From: JACWAE01 sp963847595
GTDB taxonomy: Bacteria > Chloroflexota > Dehalococcoidia > SZUA-161
Assembly: GCA_963847595.1 (NCBI GenBank)
Contig: CAWKAJ010000001.1
Location: 186,001-250,000, forward strand
Reading direction: 5' to 3'
Length of the DNA: 64,000 nt
Under the pieces are notes generated by a model. It was not told the DNA's origin. It saw nothing but the letters and a program-made list of their open reading frames with translations, and made no database searches. Below, in pieces: positions 1-8,805 of this stretch (position 1 is the stretch's first letter; the number at the start of each line of letters is the position of its first letter). The position numbers and the translations under genes are program-made.

Positions 1-2
1 GC

Positions 3-203
3 TTGACCGTATTGATTACTCTCTTTGCCCTGTATGCCTTCGGCGGGTCTACCATCCATAACTTCATGCTGGCGTTGATCGTCGGCGTTATTGCCAGCAC
101 CTACAGCTCGCTGTTCATTGCGGGCCAACTGCTGGTATCGTGGGAGCGCGGCGATTTCGGGAAGCTCTTTAGCTGGTTACCGATACGGCGTCAGCAAAGT
201 TAA
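3..203 (+). CDS. secF: Protein translocase subunit SecF, C-terminal end (partial)
   Basis: This is the last 66 residues of a gene that begins before the window. It shows two hydrophobic stretches and the segment STIHNFMLALIVGVIAST, which resembles the final transmembrane helices of SecF, the RND-type membrane partner of SecD that uses the proton gradient to assist SecYEG export. The short charged tail ends at a TAA at 201-203. The TTG at position 3 is only the first possible codon in the window and is not the real start. Assignment rests on the C-terminal motif alone. Confidence 0.75.
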   Translation: MTVLITLFALYAFGGSTIHNFMLALIVGVIASTYSSLFIAGQLLVSWERGDFGKLFSWLPIRRQQS

Positions 204-253
204 GCAAGCCTTTTGCAGGCCGAAAGTACCCCGGGAAAACCTCGCAAAACCCC

Positions 254-282
254 TTGACAACATCTACATGTTGTGTTACCTT
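254..282 (+). promoter_or_regulatory. Probable sigma-70-type promoter of nrdR-nrdJ
   Basis: TTGACA at 254-259 is a perfect -35. A 17-bp spacer leads to TACCTT at 277-282, a weak -10. The weak -10 and the overlap with an NrdR box suggest a repressible promoter. Confidence 0.5.
261..276 (+). promoter_or_regulatory. NrdR box 1
   Basis: The sequence CATCTACATGTTGTGT matches the NrdR box consensus (acaCwAtATaTwGtgt) at about 11 of 16 positions, mainly in its core and right half. It lies between the -35 and -10 of the nrdR promoter. A second box starts exactly 31 bp downstream. It also overlaps a perfect 7-bp inverted repeat, ACAACAT (257-263) and ATGTTGT (268-274). Confidence 0.65.
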
Positions 283-291
283 TGGTTCGCA

Positions 292-307
292 CCACAATAT
301 GTTGGGT
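292..307 (+). promoter_or_regulatory. NrdR box 2
   Basis: CCACAATATGTTGGGT matches the NrdR consensus at about 13 of 16 positions. It starts 31 bp after box 1, the three-turn spacing typical of paired NrdR boxes, and ends 15 bp before the nrdR ATG. The pair implies autoregulation of nrdR and repression of nrdJ. Confidence 0.75.
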
Positions 308-322
308 AGGTGAGCTATCTCT

Positions 323-862
323 ATGCAGTGTCCTTTCTGTGGCTATACAGATTCCAAGGTAATTGACTCGCGCGACGTGAATGAGACTGTACGCCGACGC
401 CGCGAATGCTTGAGTTGCGGGTTCAGGTTCACCACACACGAAAGGATACAGACCAGCAACTTGGTTATCATCAAAAAAGACAAGCGCCGTGAGGAGTTCA
501 ATCGGGAGAAGCTGACATCTGGTATTCGTAAGGCCTGTGAGAAGCGCCCACTGCCTACAGGAGCCGTGGAGAAGCTGGTAGACGAGGTGGAAAACGAGCT
601 GCATCGCCTGGGCAAGGCTGAGATACCCAGCTCGGCGGTGGGCGAGATAGTGATGGAGAAGCTGAAGAAGCTGGACCATATCGCTTATATCCGCTTCGCC
701 AGCGTCTACCGCGATTTCGCCGACATCACCAGCCTCAAGCAAGAAGTGGACACCCTCATCGCCGCCAAAGACGTCGCCAGCCAGCTTCCCCTCCTACCTG
801 GAGAGGAAGTCAGCGTCCCGGGCAAAAAGAAAAGGCCTGCCTCCTCCAGACATCCCCGGTGA
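323..862 (+). CDS. nrdR: Transcriptional repressor NrdR
   Basis: NrdR senses ATP/dATP and represses ribonucleotide reductase genes. The N-terminus has a zinc ribbon with Cys3, Cys6, Cys29 and Cys32, followed by an ATP-cone domain beginning near IIKKDKRREEFNREKL. At 179 residues it is about 25 longer than the usual 150; the excess is a Lys/Arg-rich tail. The start at 323 gives the canonical MQCPFC N-terminus. It sits 40 bp before nrdJ, behind a promoter with two NrdR boxes, so it very likely controls itself and nrdJ. Confidence 0.95.
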   Translation: MQCPFCGYTDSKVIDSRDVNETVRRRRECLSCGFRFTTHERIQTSNLVIIKKDKRREEFNREKLTSGIRKACEKRPLPTGAVEKLVDEVENELHRLGKAEIPSSAVGEIVMEKLKKLDHIAYIRFASVYRDFADITSLKQEVDTLIAAKDVASQLPLLPGEEVSVPGKKKRPASSRHPR

Positions 863-902
863 ATCTCTCCCGAAGGCGATATAGAAAAACGGGGTAATAG
901 TT

Positions 903-3512
903 ATGAGCAGCGATAATGGTAAGAACAGCAAGGCAGAGCGTCTGTTACGAAACAGGATCGCTCGCACTGTCTTTACTTATGCGGAAGCAATGGGCATCTC
1001 CGACAGGGATGTCATTGAGCAACTGACCGACCAGGTTATCGAACGTCTGGAGCCAGTCCCGTCCCTACCGGGTTGGGAGAACCTGACTCCCGTAACGAAA
1101 AGGCCAGTTCAAGATACGGAGATTCAATCCATGATAAGAAGTATACTCGACGAGAAAAAACCGGAAGAGGTTCTTCCTCCAGAAAAGGAGAAAAAGAAGC
1201 CCGCTAAGGCAGCGCGGAAAATTCCGGCGGTGAGCGCAGAGGCCCGGAAAGAGAGAACGACAATATCGTCGAATGCCAGGGCAGTCCTGGAGAGAAGGTA
1301 CTTAATCAAGGACGACAAAGGGAACGTCGTCGAGACCGCTGAGGATATGTTCCGCCGCGTGGCCCATCATATCGCAACAGCGGATTTGCTGTACAACCCT
1401 CAAGCCAATATCAAGGATGAGGAGGAACAGTTCTATCAGTCGATGCTGAACATGGAGTTCCTGCCCAACTCGCCCACCCTGATGAACGCCGGACGCGAGT
1501 TGGGACAGCTTTCGGCGTGTTTTGTGCTGCCCATTGACGACTCTATGAGCTCCATCTTCGACACGCTGAAATATACTGCGCTCATCCACAAGAGTGGAGG
1601 CGGCACCGGCTTCTCTTTCTCCCGCCTGCGCCCCGAAGGAGACCTGGTAGGCTCCACCGGAGGAGTCGCCAGCGGACCCGTATCCTTCATGAAAGCATTC
1701 GACGCCGCCACCGATGTCATCAAACAGGGAGGCAAGAGGCGGGGGGCCAATATGGCTATCCTGAACGTCGACCACCCTGACATATTGAAGTTCATCAGAG
1801 CCAAGGAAGACAACACCTCCCTTACCAACTTCAACATCTCGGTGGCTATAAGCGAAAAGTTCATGAAAGCGGTGGAGAGCGGCAGCGACTACGAGTTGGT
1901 AAATCCCCGCACCCAGAAGGTAGTGGACAAGCTGAACGCCAAAGAGGTTTTCGACCGCATAGTTGAGATGGCGTGGAAGAACGGAGACCCGGGCATTGTG
2001 TTCCTGGACCGTGTGAACAGGGACAACCCTACCCCCAAACTGGGAATGGTGGAAAGCACCAACCCCTGCGGCGAACAGCCGCTGCTGCCCTACGAGTCAT
2101 GCAACCTGGGGTCTATCAACGTCTCCAGGATGGCGAATAAAAAGGACGGCGTTACCACTGTTGATTATGTAAAGTTAGAGAAGACCGTGAAGATGACTGT
2201 CAGGTTCCTGGACAATGTGATAGATGTCAACAAATTCCCCCTGCCCAAGATCGGGGAAATGACCAAGCTCACCAGGAAGATCGGCCTGGGTGTGATGGGA
2301 TTCGCTGATCTCCTTATCATGTTGGGAACACCCTATGATTCTGAGGATGCGCTGGAGACCGCTGAGCGCCTGATGAAGTTCATCAGCGATAAGGCCACCG
2401 AGACCTCCGTGGAGCTGGCGAAGGAGAGAGGCGTATTCCCCGCCTTTGAGGGAAGCACGTACGATAAGCACAGCGGGCCGCGGGTGAGAAATGCCACCAG
2501 GACCACTATCGCTCCTACCGGCACTCTCAGCATAATCGCCGGCTGCTCCAGCGGCATAGAGCCGCTGTTTGCCCTGAGCTACACTCGCACTATACTCGAA
2601 GGCACCCAGCTTACAGAGGTAAACCCGCTATTCGAAGAGGTAGCGAAGAGAGAAGGTTTCTATTCGAAAGAGATAATGCAAGAGGTAGCGCAGAAAGGTA
2701 AGCTGAGCGATATTGAGGGCGTCGCCAAGAAGATGAAAAGGCTGTTCGTCACCGCTCATGACATCACGCCTGAGTGGCATGTCAGGATGCAGGCAGCGTT
2801 TCAGAGGCATACCGATAATGCTGTCTCCAAGACCGTCAACTTCCCTCACGATGCTACCAAGGAGGATGTAGCCCGGGTTTACATGCTGGCTTATAAAGAG
2901 GGCTGCAAGGGGATAACTATATACAGGGACAGGAGCCGCGAGAGTCAGGTCTTGAGCATCAGCAAGGCCAAACCTGACGACAAAGCAAAATCAGTCGAGG
3001 AGGCCAAGCTAGTCCCCAGGGAGCGGCCAACCATCACCAGGGGTTTCACCGAGAAGGTGGCAACCGGATGCGGCAACCTCTACGTCACAGTGAACACAGA
3101 TGATAGAGGTGCGTTATACGAGCTATTCTGCACCCTGGGTAAGACAGGTGGCTGTGCTTCGGCCCAGCTTGAGGCTATCGGCAGGCTGATTTCCACAGCG
3201 TTGAGGTCCGGTGTGGACATAGAATCCATTATCAAGCAGTTGAAAGGTATAAGGTGCCCCTCCCTCGCCTGGGACAAAGGCCATGCCACCCTCTCCTGTG
3301 CCGATGCTATTGCCGGCGTGCTGGAGAGACACAAGAATAACAGCTTGGGTATGGCCGAGGCCAAGTCCAGAGCTGCTACTAAAGACAATCCCAAATTATC
3401 GGTGGTATCAGCCATAAAGAACCTCGCAGGGCAATGCCCCGAGTGCGCCAGCCTGCTGATATACCAGGAGGGCTGCTTAATCTGTCCTGCCTGCGGCTAT
3501 ACCAAATGCTAG
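903..3512 (+). CDS. nrdJ: Adenosylcobalamin-dependent (class II) ribonucleotide reductase NrdJ
   Basis: Reduces ribonucleotides to deoxyribonucleotides using an adenosylcobalamin-generated thiyl radical, with no oxygen requirement. The 869-residue protein has the RNR barrel motifs LSACFVLPIDDSMSSIF, the NPCGEQ cysteine/glutamate motif and TIAPTGTLSIIAGCSSGIEP. A TSCPD-type domain follows near residue 725. The C-terminus is a Cys-rich zinc-binding tail (CPECASLLIYQEGC, CPACGYTKC) whose cysteines could also re-reduce the active site. The first 100 residues form a charged helical extension. Co-transcription with nrdR is likely. A MITE-like repeat begins directly after the stop codon. Confidence 0.95.
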   Translation: MSSDNGKNSKAERLLRNRIARTVFTYAEAMGISDRDVIEQLTDQVIERLEPVPSLPGWENLTPVTKRPVQDTEIQSMIRSILDEKKPEEVLPPEKEKKKPAKAARKIPAVSAEARKERTTISSNARAVLERRYLIKDDKGNVVETAEDMFRRVAHHIATADLLYNPQANIKDEEEQFYQSMLNMEFLPNSPTLMNAGRELGQLSACFVLPIDDSMSSIFDTLKYTALIHKSGGGTGFSFSRLRPEGDLVGSTGGVASGPVSFMKAFDAATDVIKQGGKRRGANMAILNVDHPDILKFIRAKEDNTSLTNFNISVAISEKFMKAVESGSDYELVNPRTQKVVDKLNAKEVFDRIVEMAWKNGDPGIVFLDRVNRDNPTPKLGMVESTNPCGEQPLLPYESCNLGSINVSRMANKKDGVTTVDYVKLEKTVKMTVRFLDNVIDVNKFPLPKIGEMTKLTRKIGLGVMGFADLLIMLGTPYDSEDALETAERLMKFISDKATETSVELAKERGVFPAFEGSTYDKHSGPRVRNATRTTIAPTGTLSIIAGCSSGIEPLFALSYTRTILEGTQLTEVNPLFEEVAKREGFYSKEIMQEVAQKGKLSDIEGVAKKMKRLFVTAHDITPEWHVRMQAAFQRHTDNAVSKTVNFPHDATKEDVARVYMLAYKEGCKGITIYRDRSRESQVLSISKAKPDDKAKSVEEAKLVPRERPTITRGFTEKVATGCGNLYVTVNTDDRGALYELFCTLGKTGGCASAQLEAIGRLISTALRSGVDIESIIKQLKGIRCPSLAWDKGHATLSCADAIAGVLERHKNNSLGMAEAKSRAATKDNPKLSVVSAIKNLAGQCPECASLLIYQEGCLICPACGYTKC

Positions 3513-3622
3513 AAGGAGTGCAGAGGGGCAACGCCCCTTTGCAAGGGGTTCTGGGGGACACCCCCAGCCTTTAAAGTCCCCCAAGACTGGGGGATTTAGG
3601 GGGTTGTAAGGGTTTTAATAAA
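3513..3622. repeat. MITE-like hairpin repeat, copy 1 (5' end missing)
   Basis: The body of the repeat family is clear: a GAGGGGCAACGCCCCTTT hairpin, a CTGGGGGACACCCCCAG hairpin and a TCCCCCAAGACTGGGGGA hairpin, then GGGGGTTG. The 5' terminal repeat is missing. The copy begins at the nrdJ stop codon and ends about 18 bp before the next gene. Its hairpins could terminate nrdJ transcription. Confidence 0.75.
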
Positions 3623-3639
3623 GCCCTTGCGAATGATTC

Positions 3640-5280
3640 ATGACATGGCAAGCAGTCAAAGAGGCCAGGCAGAGGCTCAACGAAGAGCGCGGCGCTATCT
3701 GCAAGGACTGGGGCGGGAAAATACCCATCGCGCTTATCTACCCCAATTCCTACTATGTAGGTATGTCCAGCCTGGGATTCCAGACTATCTACGGCATCCT
3801 GAATAGCTACGACAACATAGTCTGCGAGCGCGTCTTCTGGGAACCCAAAAGAGTTAAAACGGAAACACCCATCAGCCTGGAATCGCAGCGCCCTCTACCC
3901 GACTTCGATGTGCTCGCCTTCTCTATATCCTACGAGCTGGACTATTTCAATGTGGTTCAGATACTCAAAGCCAGCGGCATCCCTATCTTAGCCGCTGACC
4001 GGGATGAAAGCCATCCTCTGGTTATTGCCGGCGGCCCCTGCATCACCGCTAACCCTATACCACTGTCGCCCTTCTTCGACTGCTTCACTATAGGAGAGGG
4101 AGAGCCTATCCTGCCCGATTTTATTGATACCTTGGCCGAGGGCATCGCAGGCAAGAAGGACGAACTGCTCAAAACGCTGGCCGGAGTGCCCGGGGTGTAC
4201 GTGCCCTCACACTGCGATGGCAAATCCGTGAAGCGGCAATGGCTCAGAGACCTCGACTCTGTAGCCACGACCTCTATGATTCTAACGCCGGATACAGAGT
4301 TCGCCAATATGCACCTCATCGAGATAGCTCGCGGCTGCGGCTGGGGCTGCCGCTTCTGCCTCGCCGGTTTCCAGTTTCGTCCCTTCCGCTTCAGGCCTCT
4401 GGACAGCTTGCTGGCTCAAGCTGAGAAGGGCCTGGAGTATACCAATCGCATAGGGCTGCTGGCTGCCGCCGTTTCAGACCATCCTGAGATAGGTGAGCTG
4501 GCCTACCGGCTGCATCGCATGGATGCCGAGATTTCGGTCAGCTCGCTGAGGGTTCGCCCCTTCTCTCAAGCGCTGCTCAAGGCGCTTTCCAAAGGCGGAG
4601 CGCAGACCGTAACTCTGGCGCCCGAGGCGGGCTCAGAGAGACTTCGCCGCATCATCAACAAGTGCGTGATGGAAAGCGACATCATCGAAGCGGTTGACAA
4701 GATTGCCAGACAGGGCATAAGGCAGGTCAAGCTCTACTTTATGATAGGCCTGCCCACCGAGACCGACGCCGATATAGATGAGATAATCAAATTGACGCTC
4801 GATTTGAGGGAGCGCGTACAGGAGACAGTGACCCGTATCGCCATCACAGTGGAGCCTTTCGTGCCCAAAGCAGGCACGCCGTTCCAATGGCTGGCGATGG
4901 CGCCCGAGGATGCGCTCAACGAGCGTGTGAATAGAATTAAGAGCGGCCTTGCCAGGAGCGGCATTGAGGTCAGGGCTGAGAGCGTGGGTTGGAGCCTGGT
5001 TCAGGGCGTGCTTGCGCGCGGCGATGCTAAGCTCGGTAGCATGTTGGCTCAAATGGAGCGTAATTCTCTGGCAGCCTGGCGCAGGGCACTGGAGGAAAGT
5101 AATCTGAGCGCCGACTATTACGCACACCGCGAGCTTCCCTTAGACGAACCGTTGCCCTGGGCTGTGCTGGATGCAGGCGTTACCCCTGACTATTTCAAAA
5201 ATGAATTAGGCAAAGCGCGTCACAGCATCGAATCCCCACCCTGCCCCATGGAGGAATGCCACAAGTGCGGGGTGTGCTAA
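3640..5280 (+). CDS. B12-binding-domain radical SAM protein (TIGR03960-like)
   Basis: The N-terminal part (KIPIALIYPNSYYVGMSSLG) looks like a cobalamin-binding Rossmann domain. The radical SAM cluster motif is C-x3-C-x2-C in ARGCGWGCRFC near residue 233, followed by a barrel with TLAPEAGSERLRR. The C-terminus ends in CPMEECHKCGVC, a possible extra metal site. In many bacteria this family is fused or adjacent to a DUF2344 protein; here it stands alone at 546 residues. The substrate is unknown. It is followed at once by yggS, whose GTG start lies 1 nt after this stop. Confidence 0.8.
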   Translation: MTWQAVKEARQRLNEERGAICKDWGGKIPIALIYPNSYYVGMSSLGFQTIYGILNSYDNIVCERVFWEPKRVKTETPISLESQRPLPDFDVLAFSISYELDYFNVVQILKASGIPILAADRDESHPLVIAGGPCITANPIPLSPFFDCFTIGEGEPILPDFIDTLAEGIAGKKDELLKTLAGVPGVYVPSHCDGKSVKRQWLRDLDSVATTSMILTPDTEFANMHLIEIARGCGWGCRFCLAGFQFRPFRFRPLDSLLAQAEKGLEYTNRIGLLAAAVSDHPEIGELAYRLHRMDAEISVSSLRVRPFSQALLKALSKGGAQTVTLAPEAGSERLRRIINKCVMESDIIEAVDKIARQGIRQVKLYFMIGLPTETDADIDEIIKLTLDLRERVQETVTRIAITVEPFVPKAGTPFQWLAMAPEDALNERVNRIKSGLARSGIEVRAESVGWSLVQGVLARGDAKLGSMLAQMERNSLAAWRRALEESNLSADYYAHRELPLDEPLPWAVLDAGVTPDYFKNELGKARHSIESPPCPMEECHKCGVC

Positions 5281-5281
5281 A

Positions 5282-5950
5282 GTGACCATCGAACAAAACG
5301 TCCGAAATTTACAGGAGCGCATTGCCAGGTCCTGCCAGAGGGCAGGACGCTCGCCTGATGAGGTGACGCTGGTTGCGGTGAGCAAGACTGCGCAGACTTC
5401 AGCTATTGAGGCTGCGTTCGAGGCAGGAATCAGGGATTTCGGCGAGAGCAGGGTCCAGGAAGCCAAAACAAAGATAGAGCAGCTTCAAAAATTGACGCCC
5501 CGCATCATCTGGCACATGGTCGGTCACCTTCAAACCAACAAAGCCAAGACAGCAGCAGCCTTTTTTGATATAATCCATAGCGTTGATTCGCTCAATCTAG
5601 CCAAAACCCTGAACAATTGCAGCCCGAAGAGGCTGCCTATTCTTATACAGGTCAATGTCTCCGCCGAGGCAACTAAGGGCGGCTTCACACTATCTGAGGT
5701 CGAGGGAGCGGTGAAACAAATAAGAAGTTTGTCCAATCTCGAAGTCCAGGGTCTGATGACCATCGCGCCCTGGGTTGATAATGCGGAGGAGGTGCGACCC
5801 GTTTTCCGCCAGCTCAGGCAACTGAGGGATGCTCTAAGACTGAAGCACCTCTCCATGGGGATGAGCGATGACTTCGAGGTCGCTATCGAGGAGGGGGCGA
5901 CATTGGTAAGGATCGGGCGAGCTATCTTCGGTGAGAGAAGCGGGGCTTAA
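5282..5950 (+). CDS. YggS/PLPBP family pyridoxal-phosphate homeostasis protein
   Basis: A single-domain alanine-racemase-like barrel of 222 residues that binds PLP and helps balance vitamin B6 and amino-acid pools; no enzymatic activity is established for the family. The PLP lysine lies in LVAVSKTAQ. Also visible are the family motifs FGESRVQEA, WHMVGHLQTNKAK and SMGMSDDFEVAIEEGATLVRIG (split here as SMGMSDDFEVA and EGATLVRIG). The GTG start at 5282 follows the radical SAM stop by 1 nt. The yggS-proC-yggT order is widespread. Confidence 0.9.
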   Translation: MTIEQNVRNLQERIARSCQRAGRSPDEVTLVAVSKTAQTSAIEAAFEAGIRDFGESRVQEAKTKIEQLQKLTPRIIWHMVGHLQTNKAKTAAAFFDIIHSVDSLNLAKTLNNCSPKRLPILIQVNVSAEATKGGFTLSEVEGAVKQIRSLSNLEVQGLMTIAPWVDNAEEVRPVFRQLRQLRDALRLKHLSMGMSDDFEVAIEEGATLVRIGRAIFGERSGA

Positions 5951-5960
5951 GGAGAAAACG

Positions 5961-6773
5961 ATGAAAGTCGCATTTATCGGCGTCGGGGTCATGGGCGAGG
6001 CTATGATTTCTGCCCTCATTAAGCAAAAGACAATAGGAAGGGACGCTATCCTTGCCTGCGATGTCGACCAAGCGCGCCTTGCCGCCGTAGGTAAAAAATA
6101 TAAAGTCAGCCACACTGCGGATTGCCGCAGCGCCGCTAAGGTCTGCGATGTCATCGTTCTATCTATCAAGCCCCAGACCCTGCCTAACGTGATGAATGAC
6201 CTGATGGGTACATTGAAAGAGGAGCAACTGGTGCTTTCCATAGTTGCGGGCGCAAGACTGGAAACACTCACCAAAGGGCTGAAACACGACGCCGTTGTCC
6301 GCGTTATGCCCAACACTCCGGCTCAGGTCGGCCAGGGGATTAGCGTATGGACTACCACCAGTGCGGTGAGCCAGCCTCAAAAAGAGATAGCGCAGAATAT
6401 ACTGAAGGCGACGGGCAGAGAGATATACGTCCAGGATGAGAAGTACATTGACATGGCAACAGCGATAAGCGGCAGCGGCCCCGCCTATATCTTCCTGATA
6501 ATGGAGGCGCTTATCGATGCGGCAGTGCACATCGGTCTGCCACGTAAGCTGGCAGAGGAACTGGTCACACAAACGGTTCTCGGCTCTGCCTACATGAGCC
6601 GCGAAACCGGAAAACACCCTGCTGAGCTGAAGAACATGGTTACCTCGCCGGGGGGCACTACCGCGGAGGGCCTGCTCCGTCTGGAGGAGGGTGGAGCGCG
6701 TGCCATCCTTGCCCAAGCAGTGATCGCTGCTTATGAGAAGGCGCAACGTCTGGGAGGACAGAGCAGCAAATGA
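5961..6773 (+). CDS. proC: Pyrroline-5-carboxylate reductase
   Basis: Last step of proline synthesis: NAD(P)H reduction of pyrroline-5-carboxylate. The protein of 270 residues opens with the Rossmann motif FIGVGVMGEAM. It carries the C-terminal signature ISGSGPAYIFLIMEALIDA and the segment MVTSPGGTTAEGL. The ATG at 5961 is preferred because AAGGAG (5949-5954) lies 6 nt upstream and the glycine-rich loop falls at the expected distance. An upstream in-frame GTG at 5931 inside yggS would add an unsupported extension. It overlaps yggT by ATGA. Confidence 0.93.
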   Translation: MKVAFIGVGVMGEAMISALIKQKTIGRDAILACDVDQARLAAVGKKYKVSHTADCRSAAKVCDVIVLSIKPQTLPNVMNDLMGTLKEEQLVLSIVAGARLETLTKGLKHDAVVRVMPNTPAQVGQGISVWTTTSAVSQPQKEIAQNILKATGREIYVQDEKYIDMATAISGSGPAYIFLIMEALIDAAVHIGLPRKLAEELVTQTVLGSAYMSRETGKHPAELKNMVTSPGGTTAEGLLRLEEGGARAILAQAVIAAYEKAQRLGGQSSK

Positions 6774-7036
6774 GTACTTTTATTTATGCCATCTGGGTAA
6801 TTTGTCAGGCGCTTACCTTTGCGGTTTTTTTCAACGCCATAATGTCGTGGTTAGTCATGATTTATCCCAGAAACAATCTCGTCATAAGCTTATATCATGT
6901 CCTCCGTCAGATAACCGACCCCATCCTGGCCCCCCTGCGTAGAATTATCCCCTTGATAGGGATGGTGGATATAACGCCGATAATAGCCATCATTATCCTG
7001 CAGATAATCAGCCAGGTAATCGCTACCTACCGGTAG
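6770..7036 (+). CDS. YggT family membrane protein
   Basis: A small protein of 88 residues with two predicted transmembrane segments separated by the family motif DPILAPLRRIIP. The family is linked to cell-division or osmotic functions in some bacteria but has no settled biochemical role. The ATG overlaps the proC stop (ATGA), so it is translationally coupled as the third gene of yggS-proC-yggT. Confidence 0.9.
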   Translation: MSTFIYAIWVICQALTFAVFFNAIMSWLVMIYPRNNLVISLYHVLRQITDPILAPLRRIIPLIGMVDITPIIAIIILQIISQVIATYR

Positions 7037-7042
7037 AAAAGG

Positions 7043-8587
7043 TCATTGCTCCCAGACAACCTCGCCACCCATAATGGTTTTCTCCACCTGGATACCTTTT
7101 ATCTCCTCCAGAGCTACAGCAGTGGGGTCACCGCTCAAAAGCACCATGTCAGCCAGCTTACCGGCTTCAATGCTCCCCTTGAGCTGTTCCTCGAACGAGG
7201 CATAAGCTCCGGCCAGCGTATACATCCGTAGCGCATCCTCGGGTGATATGGCCTGTCCCGGGGAGAGGACCCGGCCGCTTTCAGCCTTCCGGGTGACCGC
7301 AGCATAAACTCCCACCAGCGGATTACAGGGCACCACCGGGCAATCAGAGCTGGCTGCCGGTTTGAGCCCGCTTTTCACAAAAGAGCCCGTTCGATACAGC
7401 CAGGGAAGCTGAGCCTCCGGGACATCGCTCAAGTATCTCTCCCCACTGTAATAAATGAAGGCAGGCTGAGTCACAACCAGGGCTTTTACAGCCTTCAGAC
7501 GCCGCAGCAGCCTCGGCGGACATACAGAGCAGTGCTCCAGCCGATGACGCCGTTCGCCTTTATGAGAGCGACGCAGGCAGTTTTCCAGGGCAATGGCAGC
7601 CGCCTCCACTGTGCTTTCCTCCACGGCATGTATAGCGACCTGAAAGCCAGCCCGGTGCGCCCGCAGGACACCCTCATTCAACTCTTCTTGAGAGGGGTTG
7701 AGCCTCCCCCTTGTTTCATCGAGAGCAAACTTAACTGCTGCCAGCCTCAGGCCATTATCGCCATAGCCGTAATGAAGGCCACGCTCTTTGAAGCCACCCA
7801 GGGCATGCAGTCCCAGCATCATGGAAATCCTGGGCGCGAGTTCTCCGCCTTCCTTGAATTTTCGAAATGCTTCCCATTGTTCGAAACTGTTTCTTACAGA
7901 AGCATCCTGCACCGAGGTTATGCCCGAGGAGAGAAGGCTTCGGTTTACGAGCTTGATGCCCCGTCTCAGTTCTTTCTCGCTCAAGGGAGGTATCACCTTC
8001 TCGTTCAGGTACGAGTTCATGCCAAAGAGGAGGCCGCTGGGCTCGCCTGTCCCCAATTCGCGGTCGATAAGCCCGCCCTGCGGGTCGGGCGTCTCCACGG
8101 AGATGCCAGCCAGAGCGAGGCCACAGCTGTTCAGCACGCAGGCATGCAAAGAACGATGGGTGAGTTTCACCGGATGATACGGCGCTACCTGGTCCAAGTC
8201 GTGGCGATTGGGATGGCAGCGTTCAGCCAGATAGAACTCATTGTAGCCTATGCCCTTAATCCATGTCCCTCGCGGAGTGCGCTGAACCACTTGCCTGAGC
8301 TTCTCCTGAATATCGGGAATAGATGTCGCTGAGGCAGGGCTGCAATCGAGGCCGAGCAGGTTCGAGGCATAGGCCATGATGTGGATATGGGCATCGTTGA
8401 AGCCGGGGATAACGGTCTTGCCCTCACAGTTGATTAGTTTGCTACGCCCTTTAAAAAGTTCTAGGTCGTCATTAGTGCCGACCCAGACTATTTCGCCATG
8501 TTTAGCTGCGACCAACTCGGCCCTGGGCCTGCGGCGGTTCATAGTCAAAACATTGGCATTATGGAGCACAAGGTCTGCTGCTTGCAT
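7043..8587 (-). CDS. YtcJ-like amidohydrolase family protein
   Basis: A metal-dependent hydrolase of 514 residues with the amidohydrolase fold. GFNDAHIHIMA near residue 65 supplies the HxH metal motif. IHAVEES and HRLEHCSVCP supply further metal histidines, and the late aspartate is in AASSDCPVVPCNPL. The C-terminal GSIEAGKLADMVLLSGDP is the usual return strand of the composite beta domain. The substrate cannot be predicted; relatives act on N-substituted formamides or cyclic amides. ATG at 8587 is chosen over the TTG two codons upstream. It converges on yggT and diverges from the lipoprotein genes. Confidence 0.85.
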   Translation of the reverse strand: MQAADLVLHNANVLTMNRRRPRAELVAAKHGEIVWVGTNDDLELFKGRSKLINCEGKTVIPGFNDAHIHIMAYASNLLGLDCSPASATSIPDIQEKLRQVVQRTPRGTWIKGIGYNEFYLAERCHPNRHDLDQVAPYHPVKLTHRSLHACVLNSCGLALAGISVETPDPQGGLIDRELGTGEPSGLLFGMNSYLNEKVIPPLSEKELRRGIKLVNRSLLSSGITSVQDASVRNSFEQWEAFRKFKEGGELAPRISMMLGLHALGGFKERGLHYGYGDNGLRLAAVKFALDETRGRLNPSQEELNEGVLRAHRAGFQVAIHAVEESTVEAAAIALENCLRRSHKGERRHRLEHCSVCPPRLLRRLKAVKALVVTQPAFIYYSGERYLSDVPEAQLPWLYRTGSFVKSGLKPAASSDCPVVPCNPLVGVYAAVTRKAESGRVLSPGQAISPEDALRMYTLAGAYASFEEQLKGSIEAGKLADMVLLSGDPTAVALEEIKGIQVEKTIMGGEVVWEQ

Positions 8588-8728
8588 ACCCAATTATGAA
8601 CCCCCGCAATACAAGTACCGGGATGCCATTAAGATTGTAAAGGCTTTGCCGCATCTCATCAACTTTCGGTCAAAGGATTACCCCCATGGAGAGTGACTGT
8701 CGGATATTAAAGTAGAATTAAGCGGGGC

Positions 8729-8758
8729 TTGACTTATGTACCTTTCTTTAGTTAACAT
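8729..8758 (+). promoter_or_regulatory. Probable promoter of the first lipoprotein gene
   Basis: TTGACT (8729-8734) and TAACAT (8753-8758) are separated by 18 bp. About 45 bp upstream is the motif GATTACCCCCAT (8676-8687), which recurs upstream of the second lipoprotein gene at 9729-9740. Confidence 0.45.
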
Positions 8759-8805
8759 GTCAATATCACATACCTCAAAACAATAATCAGAAAGGAGAAA
8801 CACTA

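Noticed and set aside
7532..8332. 266-aa plus-strand open frame opposite the amidohydrolase gene
   Set aside because: A shadow frame. The minus-strand amidohydrolase has all family motifs; this frame has low complexity and none.
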